Origin: Thalassotalea marina
Lineage (GTDB): Bacteria; Pseudomonadota; Gammaproteobacteria; Enterobacterales; Alteromonadaceae
Direction: 5' to 3'
NCBI RefSeq assembly: GCF_014656435.1
Contig: NZ_BNCK01000003.1
Location: 434,001 to 498,000 of the forward strand
Length of the DNA stretch: 64,000 bases
The notes below the pieces were generated by a model, which searched no databases, was not told where the DNA came from, and saw nothing but the letters and a program-made list of their open reading frames with translations. Position 1 is the stretch's first letter, and every line of letters begins with the position of its first letter. Made by a program: the position numbers and the translations under genes. This document shows positions 37,061 through 46,323 of this stretch, one piece after another.

Positions 37061-39328
37061 TTAAAATTGATACTCAACAATAACACGTGCACTTCTTGTT
37101 GCCCCAAGCAATAGCTGGTTAGCATAAATAAAGCTTGGATCGTCCTGATGTAGATAAAACACGCTTGACCACGGCACATAATCTTCGTCTAAAGCGTTAT
37201 CAATTCTTGCCGTAATGCGATAATTTTCACCTTTGTACGCAGCAAAAAGATTGGTTAACGTATAGGCATTTAACGTGACCGTGTTAGGGTTGTCACCGTA
37301 CCTATCACCAATGTAGTGTACAGATGCTCCAAGCTCTAATGGCAAATTAGCGACGTTATCAACGCTGGTCCATAAGCTTGATGTCCATTTTGGTACGTTA
37401 GGTGGCGTATTGCCAGCAAGCGTTTGAAAATTCGCCGAACGCTGAAATTTCGCATTGGTATATGCAGCATTAAAACCTAAGCGCCAATTTTGATTTAGTT
37501 TAAACGCGCTAGAGAGTTCAACACCATTTGAAGTTCTCCCTCCTACATTAGTCACACTATCCAACGCAAATCGTTCCAATATATCGTCTCGCTCAATATC
37601 GTAATATGCCACTGTAGTTTCGGCTGCGCCGTCTAACCAGCTACTTTTAACACCAACCTCCCATTGGATAGCATCCGTTAAATCAAAATTCTGATTATTG
37701 TTAACTAACATGATATTTGAGTTGATAGGATCTTTAGCATTACTATATTGGCCGTACAAAGCTGTCGTATCAGCCAATTGATATGTCGCTCCAACACGCC
37801 AGCTTAGCCAGCTATAGTCGCGCTCAAAACCGTTTCCTTCAGCTACACCTTCAGCATTAAAATTTTCGCGCACTAACGATAATTCTTCGAATCTCAAACC
37901 AGAAACAAAATTCAACTTAGGCGTTAGTTGCAAGGCATTTTCTAAAAAAATTGCCCGCGTACTAATTTCAGTTGGGCTAACACCTCGAAGCTCTCTTTGA
38001 CCATATAGCCCAACTTCTGGGTTAAAAGGATCAACACCATCACCTGCAACCTGTGCAACTTTACGCCTAAAACCCCGTGCCCGCTTAAAGTCTAATTCTA
38101 TAAGTTCAGCACCAACGACAGAGCGGCTTTCTATTCCACTAAATTCATTGTTTATTTTCAGTGTCACTCGATTTCCGAGCGTGTCTTGATCATGGTCCAA
38201 TATAAAATAACCATAGTAACGCTGTATTTCACCATATTGAGTGCAGGTACCTGCTACCTGTGTACAATAAACATAACCTTCAGCATTTTGCCAATGGCGA
38301 TCAGCGGTAAAGTGATAAAATGTATTGCTAAGTTCAAGGTTATCACTCAGTTGCCATTGAGTGTCCCACCTCAGAAACAGTTGATCCGATTTAGCATACG
38401 CATCTTTCACGTTAAAGTTAGTAGTTTTTAAAGCGCTGTCAATTGCTTCACCTCGGTCAGTTTTGATAACACCAAGAGGCTTTTTTGCGTCAGCAATCGG
38501 CATTAACGGTGTGCCTAAATAGCTTCCAACATCATCTTTGAGGTAATCGAGCATCACTTTAAAAGATAAGTTATCCGTTACTTGCCACAAGGTACTTGCA
38601 GTGACATTACTTGACTTAGCACCAGTACGTTCAATATGCCCATCAGAATCATATTTACTTGCATCAAAGGTATACCATAAATTGTCTTCTAACCCACCTT
38701 GACTACTAAACCCCAAGTGCTTTGAATGATGACTACCATATCCAAATAGCACATTGTTACTTTTCGCCATACCTCGATGTGCAGATTTGGTAATAGCATT
38801 TACCGTACCGCCAACTGTTCCCACACCGTTAACAACAGAAGCAGGGCCTCGTAGCACTTCAATTCTTTCTAAGTTAAACGTATTTTGTGGACGCATCACC
38901 ATTGTTCCGGGGCCAATCCACAACCCATCACGTAACACGGTAATTTGTCCTCGTGTAAAGCCGCGCATAGAAAAGGTAGAAGGGGCTGTTGGGTGCTCAC
39001 CTGTCACCACCCCTGGTAAATTGGCTAATGAATCTGACAATTTAATGTAACCTCTCGCACGCATAACGTCTGCGTCGACTATCTCAATTGAAGCGGGAGT
39101 TTCAAAGGATGATAATCCTAGCCGGCTAGCGGTTGATGACTCATCATGTAAACTTAAAGAGCCAACTGGACTGGCGATAATACTTATTCGTTCAATTTGT
39201 TTTTCATTTTCAGTTGAGTCCGTTTGACTCGCTAAAACCGTTTCAGATGTAATTACACCAACCATAGCCACCGCAACATGCGATAACTTAGTACTTATAC
39301 GACCCACAGAATAGTTCCTTATCCGCAA
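37061..39328 (-). CDS. TonB-dependent outer-membrane receptor, siderophore-receptor type
   Basis: 755 residues. Signal peptide, plug domain (PASIEIVDADVMRARGYIKLSDSLANLPGV; SMRGFTRGQITVLRDGL; LERIEVLRGPASVVNGVGTVGGTVN) and a 22-strand-type barrel ending in aromatic VIVEYQF. The plug resembles FhuE/FoxA-type receptors that take up ferric siderophores. No transport or biosynthesis genes are adjacent. The upstream palindrome (39333-39348) resembles the core of zinc-regulator boxes, so zinc uptake is an alternative. Confidence 0.9.
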   Translation of the reverse strand: MRIRNYSVGRISTKLSHVAVAMVGVITSETVLASQTDSTENEKQIERISIIASPVGSLSLHDESSTASRLGLSSFETPASIEIVDADVMRARGYIKLSDSLANLPGVVTGEHPTAPSTFSMRGFTRGQITVLRDGLWIGPGTMVMRPQNTFNLERIEVLRGPASVVNGVGTVGGTVNAITKSAHRGMAKSNNVLFGYGSHHSKHLGFSSQGGLEDNLWYTFDASKYDSDGHIERTGAKSSNVTASTLWQVTDNLSFKVMLDYLKDDVGSYLGTPLMPIADAKKPLGVIKTDRGEAIDSALKTTNFNVKDAYAKSDQLFLRWDTQWQLSDNLELSNTFYHFTADRHWQNAEGYVYCTQVAGTCTQYGEIQRYYGYFILDHDQDTLGNRVTLKINNEFSGIESRSVVGAELIELDFKRARGFRRKVAQVAGDGVDPFNPEVGLYGQRELRGVSPTEISTRAIFLENALQLTPKLNFVSGLRFEELSLVRENFNAEGVAEGNGFERDYSWLSWRVGATYQLADTTALYGQYSNAKDPINSNIMLVNNNQNFDLTDAIQWEVGVKSSWLDGAAETTVAYYDIERDDILERFALDSVTNVGGRTSNGVELSSAFKLNQNWRLGFNAAYTNAKFQRSANFQTLAGNTPPNVPKWTSSLWTSVDNVANLPLELGASVHYIGDRYGDNPNTVTLNAYTLTNLFAAYKGENYRITARIDNALDEDYVPWSSVFYLHQDDPSFIYANQLLLGATRSARVIVEYQF

Positions 39329-39332
39329 AAAA

Positions 39333-39348
39333 TTATGTTATAACATAA
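39333..39348. promoter_or_regulatory. 16-bp perfect palindrome between TonB receptor and DUF418 gene
   Basis: TTATGTTATAACATAA reads the same on both strands and sits 5 bases upstream of the receptor's start codon and 68 bases upstream of the DUF418 ATG. The TGTTATAACA core resembles Zur-type operators; this likeness is from memory and needs a motif scan. Confidence 0.55.
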
Positions 39349-39415
39349 CACTTGTTGAGAGATAAAATCTATTGTTAGTCGATATAAATGTAAGGCATAC
39401 GGAGTAAAAAATCAG

Positions 39416-40618
39416 ATGAACAATTTTGGCGGCGTTACCCATCACCGTGAGAGAATTGAGCTGTTAGATATAGTTAGAGGCTTTGCTTTATGCGGTATTA
39501 TCTTTGCTAATTTGATGAGTTTCACAGGTTTCTATTCTCTGGATAATACACAAATTCAATTATTACCAATGTCAGATCGCATCGTTCTCTCCCTTATTGA
39601 CTGGTTGATAGAAGGTAAATTTTACAGTGTTTTTGCAATGCTCTTTGGTGCTGGATTTGCCATCATTTATCAAAAAAAATCAGACAAAACAAAAAACTTT
39701 AATCACTACTGGCTAAAACGGATGTCCATACTGTTACTCATTGGTATTTTGCATATGAGCTTCATTTGGCATGGCGATATTTTAATATTATATAGTCTAC
39801 TTGGGATGAGCTTACTGGTATTTATTCGATGCACAAATACTCAGCTAATAAGTATTGGGGTAGCATTGCTGTTAACACCAATGGCAATCCACGTTATCGC
39901 ATTTTTGACGGCAGATAATCCAATTTGGTCTTCCTTTAAAACCCTAGCTTTAACATTTAAAAGCTATGCAGGATTTGCTGACGTTGAATTACTTGCTATG
40001 CGCACCTCAGACGACCCTTTTCAAGTATTTGTTGCAAACATTTATAGTGCGATACCAAGGCCAATGTCATACTTAATCACAGGGCGACCTTTTCAAGTAT
40101 TGGGACAGTTTTTGATCGGAATTTACCTTATTCGTTTGTTTTTTCTTTCTGATAAACCGTTTGTAGCGCCAACTCAACGCACTACAATATGGTTGCTTGT
40201 TATTGGCGCCTTGTTAAACATTCAGTATGCATTTATCAAGTACCTTACAGGCAGTCCCTTTTCTCTTAATTTACTCGGTCTTTATCAAGGGCTTGTTTAT
40301 CATTTGGGCGCCATCGTAATGGCACTTGGGTATATGGCAGGTCTTTATCATTTGTTTCATTCCAACGCTAAACCTAAAATTAATTGGTTGGCAAGCCTTG
40401 GACGCATGTCATTAACTGTGTACCTAATGCAAACGTCATTGTGTGTAATGCTGTTTTATGGCTATGGCTTAGCGCTTATGGGTACAGTTCCGCAAGTTAG
40501 TATTATTGCCTTTGGTTGCACTATATTGTTATGCCAAACAGTATTTGCCACTTGGTGGTTTTCGGTAAAACAACAGGGCCCAATTGAATATTTATGGCGA
40601 AAAAGCATAGGAAACTAA
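39416..40618 (+). CDS. DUF418 family membrane protein
   Basis: 400 residues, about ten membrane helices. N-terminal ELLDIVRGFALCGIIFANLMSF and the C-terminal block with SLGRMSLTVYLMQTSL and WWFSVKQQGPIEYLWRKS are the DUF418 pattern. The fold is related to acyltransferase-3-like membrane proteins, but no substrate is known. It is divergent from the TonB receptor across the palindrome. Confidence 0.9.
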   Translation: MNNFGGVTHHRERIELLDIVRGFALCGIIFANLMSFTGFYSLDNTQIQLLPMSDRIVLSLIDWLIEGKFYSVFAMLFGAGFAIIYQKKSDKTKNFNHYWLKRMSILLLIGILHMSFIWHGDILILYSLLGMSLLVFIRCTNTQLISIGVALLLTPMAIHVIAFLTADNPIWSSFKTLALTFKSYAGFADVELLAMRTSDDPFQVFVANIYSAIPRPMSYLITGRPFQVLGQFLIGIYLIRLFFLSDKPFVAPTQRTTIWLLVIGALLNIQYAFIKYLTGSPFSLNLLGLYQGLVYHLGAIVMALGYMAGLYHLFHSNAKPKINWLASLGRMSLTVYLMQTSLCVMLFYGYGLALMGTVPQVSIIAFGCTILLCQTVFATWWFSVKQQGPIEYLWRKSIGN

Positions 40619-40666
40619 TGTCGAATTATTAGGTCGAAATAAGTAAAAGCAACTTGTGGAGGATTT

Positions 40667-40984
40667 ATGAGTATTCAAGGCTCGAAAACCGACATCAAAG
40701 GAAAGCTGATTAAAGGTACGGGTAGCATTCTGGCCAATTTAGATGCCAGAGCAAGACGTGCGTTTGCCAAACGTGCAAATAAAGCCGACGACATCAAGCG
40801 AGAAAAGGAACAACAACTTGCTTTTGATAAAGAGTTAGAAGAAATTCATCAGAAAATTGTCGAGCGCGATAACTCAAAGCAGCAAAAAAATACTAAACCT
40901 CTTAGTTACTGGCTTCTTAGCGCAAGCCTGAGTGAGATCTGGCAACATCTATTTGGTTCAAACAATCAAGGTAATAACATTTAA
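40667..40984 (+). CDS. Small charged protein, function unknown
   Basis: 105 residues, strongly basic then acidic-helical: a Lys/Arg-rich first half (ANLDARARRAFAKRANKADDIKREKEQQ) likely helical, and a C-terminal segment with one mildly hydrophobic helix (PLSYWLLSASLSEIWQHLFG). A good GGAGG at about 40660 supports translation. 48 nt after the DUF418 gene, so probably co-transcribed. No family recognised. Confidence 0.6.
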   Translation: MSIQGSKTDIKGKLIKGTGSILANLDARARRAFAKRANKADDIKREKEQQLAFDKELEEIHQKIVERDNSKQQKNTKPLSYWLLSASLSEIWQHLFGSNNQGNNI

Positions 40985-41119
40985 CACCAGTTCAAAATGC
41001 CATTAGTTCTTGTCATTCATCATTTATTTACAATTCGTCATGAAACTTTCACTTTAGTCTCTCCTTAGTGTTATACAAAACAACTAACGTTTTTGTTCTT
41101 CTATTGAAAGGAAAGCGTT

Positions 41120-43339
41120 ATGAGATTGAGTTCTTTTATAAAAACAACATTAAGTATCAGTATTATCTCCCTTTTATCTGCCTGTAATGGCGATGATGGT
41201 AAAGATGGAATATCCGGTTTCAATGGTGCCAATGCAGTCACCTCGTTGATCAACCAAACACCATTGTCGTTAGGTAATGAAAATTGTAATTACGGCGGTG
41301 TACAAATTGATTCTGGTTTGGACAGCAATGCAAATAACCTATTAGACACGACAGAAATTACCTCTACGCAATACGTGTGTGCAGCAATGCCCCCTATCAG
41401 TAACGTTAACCTACGTATTATGGAAACAACTGATATTCATATGTATCTGGCTAACTATGATTACTTTAGCCAATCAACATCTGAAACTTTAGGTTTTGCC
41501 AACACAGCAACTTTAATTAAACAAGCTCGCGCCGAAGTAAAAAATAGCGTACTCGTTGATAATGGCGATTTAATTCAAAACAGCCCACTTGGAGATTACG
41601 AAGCGTTAATTCGTAAAGACGACATTATGACTGGTGGTACACACGTAGTATTTAAAGCATTAAACCTGTTGGAATATGATGTTGGCAACTTGGGTAACCA
41701 TGAGTTTAACTTCGGCTTAGACTTTTTAGACGCTACCTTAGCAGGGGCAAACTTTCCTTACATCAATGCCAATGTTTATAAAAAAGACGCGGATAATGAT
41801 CCAACAAATGATGAAAATCGATATACACCTTATTACATTCAAGAAAAAGTAGTAACCGACGAAAACGGTAATCAACACATACTCAATATTGGTTACTTAG
41901 GTTTAACCCCTCCGCAAATTATGCAATGGGATAAAGCCCATTTAGACGAACATGTTATCGCCAAAGATATCGTTGAAACCGCTCAATATTTTGTTCCTAA
42001 AATGAAAGAAGAGGGGGCAGATATTATAATTGCCATTCCTCATTCTGGCTTAACTTCTAGTGCACGCGAAGACATGGCGGAAAATACCGCTTTATATTTA
42101 TCTAAGATTGATGGTATAGACGCAATTTTATTTGGTCACAATCATCGTTTATTCCCTGGTGATGCATCGTACAACGGCCATGAAGCAGCAGGCATAGATA
42201 ATGTAAACGGTAAATTAAACGGCATTCCTGCGGTGATGCCAGGCTTTTTTGGTAATCATTTGGGAGTTATCGATCTTGTAATGCGTCCTTCTACTGATGG
42301 CAATTGGACTGTGACCTCATCAAGTGTACAAAACAGGGCGATTTCAAGCGGCAGTGCTCGTAATGGAGACTTTGTTGATTTAGCACAAGCGGATCAACAA
42401 GTGTTAGACGCAATTGATGTTGAACACAAAGCCACGATTCAATGGGTTAGCGATCCATTTGCAAAAATTTCAGCTCCAATATTCTCATTTTTTGCCTTGG
42501 TTCAAGACGACCCTTCTATTCAAGTGGTTTCTGATGCGCAAATAGCCTGGGGCGAAGCATTTATTCAAGGCACTGAACTAGACGGTTTACCGGTACTTTC
42601 AGCAGCAGCACCATTTAGAGCTGGCCGTAACGGCATTGACGATTATACAAATGTTTCAGCCGGTGATATCGCCTTACTCGATACCGTAAGTTTATATATT
42701 TATCCAAACACCATTCGCATGGTCCGATTAACTGGTGCCGATGTGAAGGAGTGGTTAGAAAGAAGTGCAGGTCAATTTAATCAAATAGACCCCAATAGCA
42801 CAGCTCAACAGCACTTACTCAATAACGCATTTCCATCGTACAACTATGATGTTATTGACGGTGTTACTTATGAAATTGATGTAACACAGCCAGCTAAATA
42901 TAGTGTTGACGGTGCATTAGTAAACGCCAATAGCCAACGCATAGTTAATCTACGATACAACGGGCAACCCATTGAATTAAGTGCCGAGTTCTTGGTTGTT
43001 ACCAACAATTACCGAGCATCTGGTGGTGGAAGCTTTCCAAATATTGATGGCACCAGTCGTGAAACATTTGAAGGCCCTGATGAAAACCGCGGTGTTTTGC
43101 GAAATTACATTATTTCTCAATCAGCACAAGCTGGTGATACTGGTTTTGATCCCTCTGCTGATAACAACTGGTCGTTTAAAGCCATTGAAACTAATGTTGA
43201 TTTGAATGTGGTATTTAGAACATCACCTTTAAATGAAGTTACTACATTAGCGGAAGCTTTGCCTGCAGTAAGCCCTACGTCACCACTACAAACAGACGAA
43301 AATGGTTTTGCCTTGTATCAAATCAATTTAAAGCAATAA
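41120..43339 (+). CDS. cpdB: CpdB-type 2',3'-cyclic-nucleotide phosphodiesterase/3'-nucleotidase, lipoprotein with extra N-terminal domain
   Basis: 739 residues. Lipobox L-S-A-C near residue 22. Residues ~25-90 form a collagen-like start (GKDGISGFNGANA) and a Cys-containing GG..IDSGLDSNANNLLDTTEI block ending YVCA, resembling DUF7151. From ~95 the CpdB metallophosphatase begins (LRIMETTDIHMYL), with DNGDLIQ, GNHEFNFG and FGHNHRLFPG metal-binding motifs, then the 5'-nucleotidase C-terminal domain (TNNYRASGGGSFP). It probably salvages nucleotides at the cell surface. AAAGGAAAG precedes the ATG. Confidence 0.92.
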   Translation: MRLSSFIKTTLSISIISLLSACNGDDGKDGISGFNGANAVTSLINQTPLSLGNENCNYGGVQIDSGLDSNANNLLDTTEITSTQYVCAAMPPISNVNLRIMETTDIHMYLANYDYFSQSTSETLGFANTATLIKQARAEVKNSVLVDNGDLIQNSPLGDYEALIRKDDIMTGGTHVVFKALNLLEYDVGNLGNHEFNFGLDFLDATLAGANFPYINANVYKKDADNDPTNDENRYTPYYIQEKVVTDENGNQHILNIGYLGLTPPQIMQWDKAHLDEHVIAKDIVETAQYFVPKMKEEGADIIIAIPHSGLTSSAREDMAENTALYLSKIDGIDAILFGHNHRLFPGDASYNGHEAAGIDNVNGKLNGIPAVMPGFFGNHLGVIDLVMRPSTDGNWTVTSSSVQNRAISSGSARNGDFVDLAQADQQVLDAIDVEHKATIQWVSDPFAKISAPIFSFFALVQDDPSIQVVSDAQIAWGEAFIQGTELDGLPVLSAAAPFRAGRNGIDDYTNVSAGDIALLDTVSLYIYPNTIRMVRLTGADVKEWLERSAGQFNQIDPNSTAQQHLLNNAFPSYNYDVIDGVTYEIDVTQPAKYSVDGALVNANSQRIVNLRYNGQPIELSAEFLVVTNNYRASGGGSFPNIDGTSRETFEGPDENRGVLRNYIISQSAQAGDTGFDPSADNNWSFKAIETNVDLNVVFRTSPLNEVTTLAEALPAVSPTSPLQTDENGFALYQINLKQ

Positions 43340-43352
43340 GTATTTACTGTAT

Positions 43353-43380
43353 GCGGCGTATCTTATGCGCCGCTATTTTT
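43353..43380 (+). terminator. Terminator after cpdB
   Basis: GCGGCG (43353-43358) pairs with CGCCGC (43368-43373), followed by TATTTTT. Confidence 0.75.
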
Positions 43381-43529
43381 ATTTTGATAAGACAATATTT
43401 TATCTCAACTTATACATCCAACATTGTCCAGTACATAAATGTCTTACCTTCAACCTTGTAAGAAACAAAACAAAGCGTTATTTTTCCACAAAACATCTGA
43501 TTTCAAACTTGAAAATGTAAGGCTTTACG

Positions 43530-43967
43530 TTGGCAATTAATCGTTCAAATCACAATATTAATATTCAATTAAAACAGACAATGCCGACTGTACTAGAGTA
43601 CAAACAACTTCGTGCACTTGTTGGTTGGACTGATGTCGATTCAAACATGGTTAATATAGCGCTGAAAAACTCGTTGTTCCATGTAACCGCCCGATATGAT
43701 GCAACACTAATAGGCATGGCAAGAGTAATTGGAGATGGTGCCATGTTTTTCTACGTGCAAGACCTTGTTGTGCATCCTGACTTTCAAAATCTAGGAATTG
43801 GACATAAATTAATGGAACACATTGAACAATATCTCGCGCAAAACACAAAACAAGGGGCGACAATTGGGCTTTTATCTGCGCAAGGCAAAGAATCGTTTTA
43901 CTTGCGTTATGGTTATATGAAAAGATCAGGCGACCCATGGGGGTTAGGAATGTGTAAATTTATCTAA
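43530..43967 (+). CDS. GNAT family N-acetyltransferase
   Basis: 145 residues from a TTG at 43530, seven bases after TAAGG. The GNAT acetyl-CoA loop is visible in YVQDLVVHPDFQNLGIGHKLMEHIEQYL (Q/R-x-x-G-x-G/A type) and the C-terminal FYLRYGYMKR motif is typical of the YitI-like subgroup. Substrate unknown. Confidence 0.88.
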   Translation: MAINRSNHNINIQLKQTMPTVLEYKQLRALVGWTDVDSNMVNIALKNSLFHVTARYDATLIGMARVIGDGAMFFYVQDLVVHPDFQNLGIGHKLMEHIEQYLAQNTKQGATIGLLSAQGKESFYLRYGYMKRSGDPWGLGMCKFI

Positions 43968-44026
43968 CTTTATACCCAGATAATCTCATACATGGATATT
44001 TACCCAGAGATTTAACACGATGAATT

Positions 44027-45043
44027 TTAGTAATTAGTTGTGCAAGTAGTCGCGGTTTCTGGCGTACAATGATGAAAACCAAGGTAATAGTGTGATTTAT
44101 CTGGCAGCTGTTGTTTTGTTATATAGTCGATTAATAAACTTGCTCCTAGCTTCCCCATTTCAAAGGGTTTCTGACCTATATTAATACTGGAAAGTCCCTG
44201 CGCTAACGCTTGCAACTGCATTGGCTCTGTATCAGCAGAAACAACGATCAACTCCCCAGAATCGATTTGTTTTTTGTAAGGTTCAATCACTGCCATATAA
44301 TTTTCGTTAAACTGTGCAAACCCCGCAACAGCAATAAATATCGGCGGAACTCGAAAATTTAACACACTTTCCAACTGTTCTAATGCTAAATCACGTTTAC
44401 CCAAACTAAACATCGGACAGCTTGGGTGCTCACGCCAGCCTTGTTTACCTTTCATTTTATTTGCCTTTTGCTGTGACAAAGCAAATCGAATACCGGCGAT
44501 TCTTTCATTTAAATTTGGAGTGGTGGGGTGACCAGATTGAATACATATCGATTGTTCTGCACGTAGTACAAAGTTGTTCTTTACGTACTTGCCTAGCGCT
44601 TGGCCAAAGGCAAAATTGTCAGTGCCGACATATGCGAGACGATATTCGGCATGTTCAGGTAATAAATCTGAATCAAAAGTAATTACAGGAATATTTTCTT
44701 CTTTCAGTGAGGCTAATACTTCTTTCACCAAAAAATGCGAATCAGTTGTTGCAATCAATAAGCCGTCAATGCCTTGTTTCACTAATTTTTTTACGACACT
44801 AACTTGAGCTCTAATATTTTGAAAATCCATGCCACCATCATAAATACATCGAACATTTTTATACTTTACGGCATAAGCCTGACACCCTTTGAAGGATTGT
44901 TGGTAAAAGCTGTCATTCTTAGTTTTACCAACAACTCCAAGCACAATTTCCGCAAAGGCAACTTTTGATGATAAAACCAATAAAAACAAAACAATAGAAA
45001 ATGTAGTTAATGAATTTATAAATGATCGCAATTTATTCAACAA
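44027..45043 (-). CDS. Periplasmic binding protein, sugar-binding (LacI-like) fold
   Basis: 338 residues with a signal peptide (IVLFLLVLSSKVAFA). The Peripla_BP_4-type opening (IVLGVVGKTKNDSFYQQSFKGCQAYA), DGLLIATTDS and VITFDSDL segments match ribose-type binding proteins. No ABC permease is adjacent, so it may serve a sensor (TorT-like) or a distant transporter. The ligand is unknown. Confidence 0.85.
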   Translation of the reverse strand: MLNKLRSFINSLTTFSIVLFLLVLSSKVAFAEIVLGVVGKTKNDSFYQQSFKGCQAYAVKYKNVRCIYDGGMDFQNIRAQVSVVKKLVKQGIDGLLIATTDSHFLVKEVLASLKEENIPVITFDSDLLPEHAEYRLAYVGTDNFAFGQALGKYVKNNFVLRAEQSICIQSGHPTTPNLNERIAGIRFALSQQKANKMKGKQGWREHPSCPMFSLGKRDLALEQLESVLNFRVPPIFIAVAGFAQFNENYMAVIEPYKKQIDSGELIVVSADTEPMQLQALAQGLSSINIGQKPFEMGKLGASLLIDYITKQQLPDKSHYYLGFHHCTPETATTCTTNY

Positions 45044-45178
45044 CCTTATAATTTACGACTGATGTATGACCAAAAGTTTAGCTATTGAGATCAAATTATT
45101 CAAAATTTCTGTTTTTGAAAGCCCGATCAAATCGATTTGTAAGTTATAAGAACCAGACGACCATTTATTGGAGTTACA

Positions 45179-45218
45179 GCAGTGCTCACATAAAAAGCTT
45201 GAGCACTGCACTGTTTTT
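45179..45218 (+). terminator. Terminator-like hairpin, plus strand
   Basis: Ten-bp stem GCAGTGCTCA / TGAGCACTGC (45179-45188, 45200-45209), then five T at 45214-45218. It points in the plus direction although no plus-strand gene precedes it; the minus-strand side lacks a T-run. Confidence 0.45.
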
Positions 45219-45462
45219 ATAAACGGATAATGCTGTATCCGTGCTGCTCAATTTGAAGTTGCACCTCAGGGTTAGCAGATTCACTGTGACAAAAATTACA
45301 GTGTCCTTGTTTTATACGATCAACTGAAACACCAAGACTATTTAGATACGTTTCAGCAAATTGCTGTACTTTGTCTTTGTTATGATCATCAACAAGCACG
45401 TCAAAATGAATATATTCGCCGGCGATCGTATAAACGTGGGTGTCGTAAACATGAACATTCAT
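45217..45462 (-). CDS. DUF2024 family protein
   Basis: 81 residues matching the whole family length: MNVHVYDTHVYTIAGEYIHFDVLV, then CNFCHSE and the C-terminal QIEQHGYSIIRL. The CxxCH-E segment hints at metal binding, but there is no export signal, so it is not a cytochrome. It lies 11 nt downstream of the following secreted-protein gene on the same strand. Confidence 0.85.
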   Translation of the reverse strand: MNVHVYDTHVYTIAGEYIHFDVLVDDHNKDKVQQFAETYLNSLGVSVDRIKQGHCNFCHSESANPEVQLQIEQHGYSIIRL

Positions 45463-45473
45463 CTTCGTCTCCT

Positions 45474-46220
45474 TTACTTCACTTTGCCCGGTAAACTTAA
45501 ATCTCCCGAGGCAACATCAAACACTTTAGCGACACATAACAGTGGCGCATGAACCTGTTGATTAACCCTTAAACCCGCAGTAACACCATCAAAGGAAAAA
45601 TTTTGTGCAAAACCTACCGAAGACAGTGGTACTTTTACCAACACTTCGCTGTTTTCTATGGAAAAATCAAACCCTGGACTGTCAATAAATAACGGTAGCT
45701 CAGGCCAAGTTGCCGGCAACTTAGGTGATGTATTAGCTGCAATATCTTTCACTTTCAGTGCTCCTTTGCCGCAACTGTCATCAGGTACCAAAACCACCCA
45801 ATGACTGTGCCAATTGTCACCATCATTGGTTTTGTTACCATCATTATCTTCATCATAAAGTGGCGTATCATCAAAATCAGGATGAATCGTTAATGCCAGT
45901 GCCAGAATGCCTTGATCGGCATCAAAGCCAACCGATGCACTGTTTAACGTAGTTGGCCACACATAACTATAAACTTCTGCGCCTGCCAATTGGCCATTTG
46001 CTTTTGGCTTATCAATACCTGCTTTTCCATTAACAGCTTGCTGAAATACCAAATGAGCACCTTGTGTGGTTACTTTTGCATGCACAATATCAAAGCTTGC
46101 TAAGGTTTCTGGACTTTTTGACGCCAAGATATGCCCTTGGTGTTTATCATGTGCAGCAGTTGAGCTGCTATAAGCCAATGAAATACAGGCTAAAGCTGTG
46201 ATTGTTGCTGTAAGTTTCAT
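45474..46220 (-). CDS. Secreted His-rich protein under putative MarR control
   Basis: About 248 residues from the ATG at 46220, which follows AGGAG at proper spacing; an upstream open stretch to 46295 is not needed. Signal peptide (ITALACISLAYSSSTAA), then HDKHQGH, an acidic Asp/Asn segment (DEDNDGNKTNDGDNWHSHW) that could bind calcium or another metal, and a beta-rich C-terminal half. No family is recognised. It is transcribed with the DUF2024 gene and divergently from a MarR regulator. Confidence 0.65.
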   Translation of the reverse strand: MKLTATITALACISLAYSSSTAAHDKHQGHILASKSPETLASFDIVHAKVTTQGAHLVFQQAVNGKAGIDKPKANGQLAGAEVYSYVWPTTLNSASVGFDADQGILALALTIHPDFDDTPLYDEDNDGNKTNDGDNWHSHWVVLVPDDSCGKGALKVKDIAANTSPKLPATWPELPLFIDSPGFDFSIENSEVLVKVPLSSVGFAQNFSFDGVTAGLRVNQQVHAPLLCVAKVFDVASGDLSLPGKVK

Positions 46221-46243
46221 ATTATCTCCTAATACATAAACAT

Positions 46244-46314
46244 AGTTTCGACTCGATACATTATTTATTAAGCACAATATTTTTCTACTTGTCAAACAAG
46301 TTTTGACTCGATAC
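46244..46314. repeat. 16-nt direct repeats in the MarR divergent promoter
   Basis: AGTTTCGACTCGATAC at 46244-46259 and AGTTTTGACTCGATAC at 46299-46314 differ at one base and are 55 nt apart. ACTTGT-CAA-ACAAGT just precedes the second copy. Each copy lies 10-40 bases upstream of one of the divergent start codons, as expected for a regulator binding both promoters. Confidence 0.75.
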
Positions 46315-46323
46315 TATCAACTT

